Source of the DNA: CAYJIX01 sp964370375
Lineage (GTDB): Bacteria; Desulfobacterota; Desulfovibrionia; Desulfovibrionales; Desulfovibrionaceae
Direction of reading: 5' to 3'
DNA: 12,784 nucleotides
Assembly (NCBI GenBank): GCA_964370375.1
Contig: CAYJIX010000059.1
Location: 1-12,784 of the forward strand
A model generated the notes under the pieces. That model was given only the letters and a program-made list of their open reading frames with translations, had not been told where the DNA came from and made no database searches. Positions 1-4,304 of the stretch are shown piece after piece. The translations under genes were made by a program, and so were the position numbers. Position 1 is the stretch's first letter; each line of letters begins with the position of its first letter.

Positions 1-33
1 ATGCCAAGAGAAAAAACGAGTCTGACAAAGCAT
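1..33 (-). CDS. Possible start of a gene downstream of rimI (partial, runs off the left edge)
   Basis: Reading the minus strand past the rimI stop there is an AAGGGG ribosome-binding-like stretch, then an ATG (complement of 31-33) opening a frame with no stop for the 11 codons left (MLCQTRFFSWH). The spacing suits a gene transcribed together with rimI. The fragment is too short to identify, and an open stretch of this length is easily due to chance. Confidence 0.25.
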   Translation of the reverse strand, partial: MLCQTRFFSWH

Positions 34-44
34 ATCACCCCTTT

Positions 45-521
45 TCAGCCCCCTGAAAGGAGGCAGCGCAAAACCAAGGCATGTTCCAACGGATTTTGAT
101 AGTAGTTTTTGCGCAAGCCAACCTGTGTAAAGCCTGCTTTTGCATACAGGGCCAGCGCCGCAGTATTGCTTTGCCTCACTTCAAGGATAGCGTTTTGCAC
201 CCCCATGGTTACGGCCGTTTGCAAAACTTTGTTCAAAAGCAGCCAGCCAAGCCCCTTTTGGCGTTCTGTTGATGCCACGGCAATATTGAGGATTTCCAGT
301 TCCATTGCGGTAAGGTATAAGGTAATGTAGGCTATAAGCGTTTGGTTGCGTTGCAGGCCAAAAGCTGCAAAGGCATTTTGCGTAAAGGCAGCAATGTATT
401 GTTCCTTGCTCCAAGGCATGGTAAACGAGGCCTGTTCAAGCTGCACCACGTCTGCAATGTCGTTGTGGTTTAGTCTGCGTATGGTAATATCCGAAAGGGT
501 TTGAATATGTTGCGTGTTCAT
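45..521 (-). CDS. rimI: RimI-type GNAT N-acetyltransferase (ribosomal protein S18 alanine acetyltransferase family)
   Basis: From the ATG at 521 the product is 158 aa, the usual RimI length. It has the GNAT fold signature: acetyl-CoA motif QRKGLG at residues 88-92 after the beta-4 segment ELEILNIAV. The C-terminal block LEVRQSNTAALALYAKAGF (113-131) leads to RKNYY (137-141), the arrangement seen in RimI. By analogy with E. coli RimI, Glu114 and Tyr126 would be the catalytic base and acid. The family acetylates the N-terminal alanine of ribosomal protein S18 in the cytosol; that substrate is inferred from similarity only. The frame stays open upstream to 710, but those 63 residues lie antisense to the Nudix gene and do not look like the family, so I start at MNTQ. 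The ribosome-binding site is weak. The start lies inside the 5' end of the divergent Nudix gene. Confidence 0.85.
   Translation of the reverse strand: MNTQHIQTLSDITIRRLNHNDIADVVQLEQASFTMPWSKEQYIAAFTQNAFAAFGLQRNQTLIAYITLYLTAMELEILNIAVASTERQKGLGWLLLNKVLQTAVTMGVQNAILEVRQSNTAALALYAKAGFTQVGLRKNYYQNPLEHALVLRCLLSGG
493..499 (+). promoter_or_regulatory. Ribosome-binding site deciding the Nudix gene start
   Basis: GAAAGGG lies 7 nt before the ATG at 507 and only 1 nt before the alternative in-frame TTG at 501. The spacing favours ATG 507. The site itself lies within the coding sequence of the opposite-strand acetyltransferase gene. Confidence 0.55.
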
Positions 522-1076
522 AAAAAGAGCTTTGAAAAAAGTGCGTTTAATGTAAGCGAAGGCCTTGTTTGTACAGACACTCAAGACCGTCTGCTTATGG
601 TTATGCCGCCTAGTGCCGCAAGGCGTTCCGGCTTGATACGCCGCCTTGTTGCCGTTGTGCTGACAGATACTCAGCACCGTCTTTGGCTGACACGTCATGT
701 TTTGCCCCACGAGCTTTTCCCTTCTTTGTGGGATGTCACGGGGGCAAGCGCCGTGCTTGGCCTTGAATCAAGGCAGGATGCTGCAAGGCGCAGTGTTTTT
801 GCCCGTTGCGGTGTTGAGGTTGATTCGTTCAAGCTGTGGCGAAGTTCCACACAGGTTTTTGGCTGTGAAGGCTTTAACGTTTCATTATACCGCGCGGTGG
901 TGGCAACAGGCTCGCACACATTGGCACAACAAAACGCCTTTGGCAAGGTGGATAGCCTTTTTGCGAGCAAAGCAGAGGTGCAAGGCCTTGTTGCGCAAAG
1001 TCCTGAACTTTTTTCCCCGTTATTGCAGTGGGCCGTGACAGGCGTGCAAAAGGCGGCAACCCCAGCCCTTGATTAG
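507..1076 (+). CDS. Nudix-fold protein with degenerate Nudix box (YfcD/IPP-isomerase-like)
   Basis: The product is 189 aa from ATG 507. The layout resembles the YfcD/isopentenyl-diphosphate-isomerase-like Nudix branch: an N-terminal strand pair with a DTQDRLLMVMP segment, then SGLIRRLVAVVLTDTQHRLWLTR, PSLWDVTGAS, and a Nudix-box region at about residues 79-103. In that box Glu87, Arg95, Gly102 and Val103 fit, but the REUxEE core reads RSVFAR: Ser96, Ala99 and Arg100 replace the Glu residues that bind the catalytic metal. The protein is therefore probably not an ordinary Nudix hydrolase; it may be inactive, regulatory or use other residues. The last codons and the stop fall within the first unit of the 14-bp tandem repeat that follows. 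The gene is divergent from rimI and overlaps its 5' end. The fold assignment is by motif reading, with no substrate implied. Confidence 0.7.
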   Translation: MLRVHKKSFEKSAFNVSEGLVCTDTQDRLLMVMPPSAARRSGLIRRLVAVVLTDTQHRLWLTRHVLPHELFPSLWDVTGASAVLGLESRQDAARRSVFARCGVEVDSFKLWRSSTQVFGCEGFNVSLYRAVVATGSHTLAQQNAFGKVDSLFASKAEVQGLVAQSPELFSPLLQWAVTGVQKAATPALD

Positions 1077-1114
1077 GCTCCTATGGTTAGGCTCCTATGG
1101 TTAGGCTCCTATGG
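1062..1114. repeat. 14-bp tandem repeat, left part (units run into the N gap)
   Basis: Starting with a variant unit that overlaps the last codons of the Nudix gene (1062-1075), the unit GGCTCCTATGGTTA occurs at 1076-1089 and 1090-1103 and partly at 1104-1114, where the N run begins. A 14-bp period is not a multiple of three and the unit carries TAG in one frame, so the array is non-coding after the Nudix stop. Confidence 0.9.
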
Positions 1115-1214
1115 NNNNNNNNNNNNNNNNNNNNNNNNNNNNNNNNNNNNNNNNNNNNNNNNNNNNNNNNNNNNNNNNNNNNNNNNNNNNNNNNNNNNNN
1201 NNNNNNNNNNNNNN
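1115..1214. other. Assembly gap of 100 Ns, probably a false or unsized gap
   Basis: There are exactly 100 Ns, the conventional filler for a gap of unknown size. The 55 bases just left of it (1060-1114) are identical to the 55 bases just right of it (1215-1269). This suggests either two contig ends overlapping by 55 bp that were not merged, or a longer tandem array the assembler could not resolve. Confidence 0.9.
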
Positions 1215-1216
1215 CC

Positions 1217-1328
1217 CCAGCCCTTGATTAGGCTCCTATGGTTAGGCTCCTATGGTTAGGCTCCTATGGCTAGGCTCCCCTGAATAAGCTCCCCTAGCTA
1301 AACTCTCTTGGACAGGCTCCTGTGCGAC
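1217..1328. repeat. 14-bp tandem repeat, right part, decaying with distance
   Basis: Eight consecutive 14-bp units can be read: a variant unit at 1217-1230, exact GGCTCCTATGGTTA at 1231-1244 and 1245-1258, one mismatch at 1259-1272 (GGCTCCTATGGCTA), then increasingly diverged units at 1273, 1287, 1301 and 1315. The CTC core persists in the later units. It looks like a minisatellite with its freshest copies next to the assembly gap. No coding frame survives through it. Confidence 0.85.
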
Positions 1329-1343
1329 GCTAGCCTCGCCTGT

Positions 1344-1380
1344 GCCAAAAGCAAATACACGTTTGGCTTTGGCCTTTTTT
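1344..1380 (+). terminator. Rho-independent-like terminator downstream of the Nudix gene
   Basis: GCCAAAAGC...AAA (1344-1355) can pair with GTTTGGCTTTGGC (1361-1373) with two single-base bulges and a short loop. It is followed by a run of six Ts (1375-1380). The orientation suits a transcript from the Nudix gene that has crossed the repeat array. The stem is imperfect, so confidence is moderate. Confidence 0.45.
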
Positions 1381-1459
1381 GTTGCGCACCTAGCCTGCGT
1401 CCTATGGGGATATGTCAGACCTTTTTGATTGGGCGACAGCTTTTTACACCAACCCTTTT

Positions 1460-2476
1460 TTATTTATCCTGTGCAGGCGGCACAGCGTCAGGGTCGTGCG
1501 GCACAGGTCCTTGATGATGAAGCTTTGCCTTTGGAAGAAGCTGTTGCACGCGGTGCTTGAGGGTGATGTTTTCAAGGTAGCTGATAAGTTCTGCATTGGC
1601 AGCGTGCACAAAAAGGCGCAAATCGTCGTGCAGGTCTTGCGGGTTTTCGTGAGCAAGGCACAATACAGCGCAGGTGGCGTTGTTCAGCACAACAGGCAAG
1701 CAGATGGTGGTTTCAAAGTGTGGCCTGTGGGGCTGGTTGTCAAAAAGCGGCGCCGTTGCACTGCCTTCTGCTGTGGTGAACACAGGCAAGCCGTCGTTGC
1801 GAAAAACCCAGCCGGCAATGCCGGTAGTTACGGGCAAAACCAAGGGGCCTTCTTCTAAAAATAGGGGAATATTTTCCTTTTCAATGACATAGGATGCGTT
1901 GTCTTCAGGGATCGAAGCAAAGGCGCTGTAGGTCATGCCTGCACCCACAGCCACAAGGTCAAGAAATTGTTTGAGGTATTTTTGCCACGGGAGTCGCTGT
2001 CTGCGCAATTCTTGAATTTTTGTAAGTGTATGAAAATATTGAACAGATGCATGGTTTATGGCAGTATTTTGGTCGAAGTTGACATCGCAATAGGTGGCAA
2101 GCTTGGCAAGGGCTTGTTGTTCACGCTGGCTAAAGGTTCGTGCTGTTAAGGTGTCCACGCACAAGGCACCTCCGCTCGGCAAGGGAAAGCCCATAAACGA
2201 AGCAACAGAGAATTCATAACTTTCGTTATAATAGCCCAATTGGCTGTTTTCTGCCTCAAAATGGTCAACAATAAGTGGTTTTTTGTTGCGAACAATCCAG
2301 CCAACCAAACCGCGTGGGGCAACGTTTGCTGTGAAAGGTGCCTGTGGGTTGGCGCAAGATGCAGCATCAAGCACAAGCGTTCCATCCTCTTGCGGTAAAA
2401 AGCGCGCAATGCAATGAACATCAAGTGACAATCTGACTAAACCCAAAATTTCATCTGTAGGTAACGAAGAGAGCAT
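1460..2476 (-). CDS. Tandem GAF-domain protein without output domain
   Basis: The product is 338 aa from an ATG at 2476 with a GAGG ribosome-binding site 5 nt upstream on the minus strand. It has two GAF-like domains in tandem, roughly residues 10-135 and 165-300. Each contains the typical pair of a G-(L/I)-(V/A)-GWV/I-xRN-xx-P-(L/V) segment (GLVGWIVRNKKPLIV; GIAGWVFRNDGLPVF) and a later strand ending in a hydrophobic CV or CL stretch (GALCVDTL; CAVLCLAHE). A helical linker (LTKIQELRRQRLPWQKYLKQFL) joins them. GAF domains bind small ligands or dimerise. No histidine kinase, GGDEF, EAL, HD or DNA-binding segment is present, and the C-terminal tail is short, polar and Pro-rich. It is divergent from the chemotaxis operon, so a regulatory or signal-input link is possible but not shown. 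I see no membrane segment. Confidence 0.8.
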   Translation of the reverse strand: MLSSLPTDEILGLVRLSLDVHCIARFLPQEDGTLVLDAASCANPQAPFTANVAPRGLVGWIVRNKKPLIVDHFEAENSQLGYYNESYEFSVASFMGFPLPSGGALCVDTLTARTFSQREQQALAKLATYCDVNFDQNTAINHASVQYFHTLTKIQELRRQRLPWQKYLKQFLDLVAVGAGMTYSAFASIPEDNASYVIEKENIPLFLEEGPLVLPVTTGIAGWVFRNDGLPVFTTAEGSATAPLFDNQPHRPHFETTICLPVVLNNATCAVLCLAHENPQDLHDDLRLFVHAANAELISYLENITLKHRVQQLLPKAKLHHQGPVPHDPDAVPPAQDK

Positions 2477-2521
2477 GTTTACCTCGTGATCCGTAAGTCT
2501 GTTGTACGCGATATAAAAAGG

Positions 2522-2562
2522 AGCCTGTACGGTTTCTGCACAATTGATTGTGCAGGCTTTTT
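2522..2562. terminator. Terminator-like element with two mutually exclusive hairpins, upstream of the GAF gene
   Basis: AGCCTGTAC (2522-2530) can pair with GTGCAGGCT (2550-2558) using one G-T pair. Alternatively CTGCACAA (2536-2543) pairs with TTGTGCAG (2548-2555) around a TTGA loop. On the plus strand a T5 tract follows at 2558-2562. On the minus strand the outer stem is followed by CCTTTTT (complement of 2515-2521). It could therefore act in either direction. On the minus strand it would lie in the 5' leader of the GAF gene, about 40-80 nt before its start codon. Confidence 0.5.
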
Positions 2563-2590
2563 ATGTAGTTTGGCTGTACTGCGTAAGTGT

Positions 2591-2623
2591 AAAAAGCTTC
2601 AAAGGCAGATTTTGTGCCTTTGA
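2591..2623 (-). terminator. Terminator-like hairpin on the minus strand
   Basis: TCAAAGGCA (2599-2607) and TGCCTTTGA (2615-2623) form a perfect 9-bp stem with a 7-nt loop. Read on the minus strand the stem is followed by AGC and then T5 (complement of 2591-2595). No annotated gene lies upstream on this strand in the window, so it may end an unannotated transcript or be a leader element of the GAF gene. Confidence 0.4.
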
Positions 2624-2794
2624 CAGCGTTTTGTATTGGTATCAGATAACCCTGTGACTAGGCAACAGTCTTTGAGCGAAAAACCATGATAAACGGATAG
2701 TTTTGTCAAAAAAGAATCACGCTTGTTGAGCAAGCAGCCCAATAAGGCAACAATCCATGAGCACGCAGCAGAAGTTCATGGCTTTTGTTTTTTT
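2620..2794 (+). ncRNA. Candidate small RNA transcription unit
   Basis: A perfect TTGACA box (2620-2625) is followed at non-ideal spacing by a weak -10 candidate (GATAAC, 2646-2651, 20-nt spacer; other choices are no better). About 100-130 nt further on is a terminator (stem 2755-2781, T-rich tract 2783-2794). No open frame of note lies between them, but small hairpins can be drawn, for example GCTTG-loop-CAAGC. I do not recognise an RNA family: it lacks the tmRNA, RNase P and SRP signature sequences. This is an inference from signal layout only. Confidence 0.25.
2755..2794 (+). terminator. Rho-independent terminator in the cheB upstream region
   Basis: CCATGAGC (2755-2762) pairs with GTTCATGG (2774-2781), one G-T pair, 11-nt loop. 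It is followed by CTTTTG and then T7 (2783-2794). It is well formed for the plus strand, yet no plus-strand gene precedes it for about 1.7 kb, so it either ends a small RNA or insulates cheB. Confidence 0.55.
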
Positions 2795-2805
2795 ACACTT
2801 TTTTA

Positions 2806-2811
2806 TTGACA
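2806..2811 (+). promoter_or_regulatory. Perfect sigma-70 -35 box upstream of cheB (weak -10)
   Basis: TTGACA lies just after the terminator tract. At 17-18 nt spacing only AAAGTA or AAGTAT is available as a -10 box. A transcript from here would have a leader of about 190 nt before cheB. Confidence 0.3.
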
Positions 2812-2894
2812 TGTCCAGATTTTGGGAAAAAGTATTTTTGCAAAGATGTTCATAATCTCTTGAACTTATTATAGATTTATGCCGTGTGAATTTG

Positions 2895-2911
2895 TTGGTT
2901 AACGTATTGCC
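2895..2911 (+). promoter_or_regulatory. Sigma-54-like -24/-12 element upstream of cheB
   Basis: TTGG (2895-2898) and TTGC (2907-2910) place GG and GC exactly 10 nt apart, the diagnostic RpoN spacing. The predicted transcription start is about 2922, roughly 110 nt before cheB. The internal bases match the full consensus poorly. An imperfect dyad GTTCA-N8-TGAAC lies 30 nt upstream (2848-2865). RpoN control of motility genes is common in this group, but here it is an inference from one motif. Confidence 0.4.
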
Positions 2912-2933
2912 AAGGCTTTTAAAAAAGAGTATG

Positions 2934-2939
2934 TATAAT
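2934..2939 (+). promoter_or_regulatory. TATAAT -10-like hexamer upstream of cheB
   Basis: A perfect TATAAT stands in an A+T-rich stretch 93 nt before the cheB start. No acceptable -35 box lies 16-18 nt upstream; the nearest TTGCCA has a 21-nt spacer. It is listed because it competes with the sigma-54-like site as the operon promoter. Confidence 0.25.
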
Positions 2940-3021
2940 GTATTATAGTTACATATATGCTGAGCTGGTTTGAGGATGTTTTTTATAGTGCATATGCAAG
3001 CAAACTCTTCAGCTAGATTTT

Positions 3022-3034
3022 GGAGTGTGTTTTG
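3022..3034 (+). promoter_or_regulatory. Ribosome-binding site deciding a TTG start for cheB
   Basis: GGAG at 3022-3025 sits 6 nt before the TTG at 3032. The other in-frame TTG, at 3021/3020, overlaps this site and has nothing upstream. The TTG at 3032 also gives the canonical receiver-domain N-terminus MITVLVVDDS. Confidence 0.7.
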
Positions 3035-4288
3035 ATTACCGTACTTGTTGTTGACGACTCTTTATTTTTTCGTAGCACGCTGTCTAGAATGTTGTCCAAT
3101 GACCCAGAAATTACGGTTATAGATACAGCTAAAGACGGTGAAGAAGCTCTTGAAAAAATTAAAAAACTCAATCCGGATGTGGTCACCCTAGATGTTGAGA
3201 TGCCGCGCCGTGACGGGCTCTCTACGTTGCAGGTCATCATGGCAGAAATGCCACGTCCTGTGATCATGGTGAGCACATTAACAGCTGAAGGTGCTGAAAC
3301 CACCTTAAAAGCCTTAGATATAGGCGCTGTGGATTTTGTGCCTAAATTTCAAGCGCAAACAACCACGGTCAATACCGCTGATATTGGCAGGGAATTGTGT
3401 GAAAAAGTCAAAGCCGTTGGGCATAAGCATTTGGGCATAGCACGCAGATTGCGGGCTCAAGGCGCAAAGGCAGCGTGCGTTCCGCTTGCCGGAACTGCTG
3501 CCACAACAGCTAGCGGCACTTTTTCCAAAACAACCGACAAAAAAGCAGGTGCAACGTCAAGCGCTCCTTTTTCCAAACCCCTTGTCAGAAGTACAACCAC
3601 AACGGTTGCGGGTGCCTCTGTCGGATCTGATCTGCGTAAAAGGGTACAAGAAGCTGTGCAAAACGTGCCAAAACAAGGCATTGCAAGCGCTACGGCAATG
3701 CGTGGCAAACGCCAGACCCGTGATTATGTGGCCATTGGCGTTTCAACAGGTGGGCCGCCTGCGGTGCAAAAGGTGCTTGCTGCGTTGCCTGCTGATTTTC
3801 CGGCAAGCATACTTATTGCACAACATATGCCGGGCACCTTTACCGGGCCTTTTGCCAAAAGGCTGGACAGTGTGTCTAAAATTCATGTTAAAGAAGCAGA
3901 AAATGGCGACCGCTTGCAAAAAGGTGTGGCCTATGTTGCGCCCGGCGGAAAGCATTTACGTGTGGATATGAAAGGCGCCGCGCCGCAGATTTTTGTAGTT
4001 GGTGAACCTGCTGAAGCCCTTTATAAACCTTCTGCCACGGTGTTGTTTGAATCCTTGGCACAAAACCTTGGGCGGCGTACCCTTGGGGTTATCATGACGG
4101 GCATGGGGAGCGATGGCTGTATTGGCATGCAAGCGCTCAAAAACAAAAACGCGTATGTCCTTGCGCAAAGTGAGGCCTCGTGCGTGGTCTATGGCATGCC
4201 TAAGGCTGTGATAGATGCCAATCTTGCCGATGAAATTGTTGACATTGATAACCTTGCTGAAGCTATCATGATGGCATTGTATAAATAG
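3032..4288 (+). CDS. cheB: CheB: chemotaxis response regulator / protein-glutamate methylesterase
   Basis: The product is 418 aa from a TTG start. An N-terminal receiver domain (about 1-110) has the acidic pair D8-D9, phospho-acceptor Asp54 in TLDVEMPRRDG, the Ser81 position and Lys105 in AVDFVPK. A long Ala/Thr/Ser/Lys-rich linker (about 115-230) follows, then the CheB methylesterase domain with catalytic Ser238 (GVSTGGP), His265 (LIAQHMPGTF) and Asp361 (GVIMTGMGSDG). The enzyme removes methyl groups from glutamates of chemoreceptors and deamidates glutamines; phosphorylation by CheA activates it. It opposes CheR, encoded two genes downstream. CheB proteins are usually about 350 aa, so the extra length is mainly the linker. 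It is the first gene of the operon, and only one base separates its stop from the first ATG of the next frame. Confidence 0.95.
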   Translation: MITVLVVDDSLFFRSTLSRMLSNDPEITVIDTAKDGEEALEKIKKLNPDVVTLDVEMPRRDGLSTLQVIMAEMPRPVIMVSTLTAEGAETTLKALDIGAVDFVPKFQAQTTTVNTADIGRELCEKVKAVGHKHLGIARRLRAQGAKAACVPLAGTAATTASGTFSKTTDKKAGATSSAPFSKPLVRSTTTTVAGASVGSDLRKRVQEAVQNVPKQGIASATAMRGKRQTRDYVAIGVSTGGPPAVQKVLAALPADFPASILIAQHMPGTFTGPFAKRLDSVSKIHVKEAENGDRLQKGVAYVAPGGKHLRVDMKGAAPQIFVVGEPAEALYKPSATVLFESLAQNLGRRTLGVIMTGMGSDGCIGMQALKNKNAYVLAQSEASCVVYGMPKAVIDANLADEIVDIDNLAEAIMMALYK

Positions 4289-4304
4289 AATGGAGTGTTT
4301 ATTC

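Noticed and set aside
463..490. TTGTGG-N16-TAATAT as a promoter for the Nudix gene
   Set aside because: The implied transcription start would fall at or inside the ribosome-binding site (493-499), leaving almost no leader, and the -10 box is poor.
522..710. 63-residue N-terminal extension of RimI
   Set aside because: The frame is open but antisense to the Nudix gene, has no RimI similarity, and the ATG at 521 gives the normal family length.
1062..1328. CRISPR array
   Set aside because: The 14-bp units are directly adjacent with no spacers, and no cas genes are present.
1308..1858. Plus-strand open frames over the GAF gene and terminator
   Set aside because: They are antisense shadows of a well-supported GAF-domain gene, with no ribosome-binding site and no recognisable domain.
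2720..2755. AGCAGCC...AAGGCA resembling the SRP RNA core
   Set aside because: The partner strand of the SRP helix (GGTCAGG-type) is missing and the spacing is wrong.
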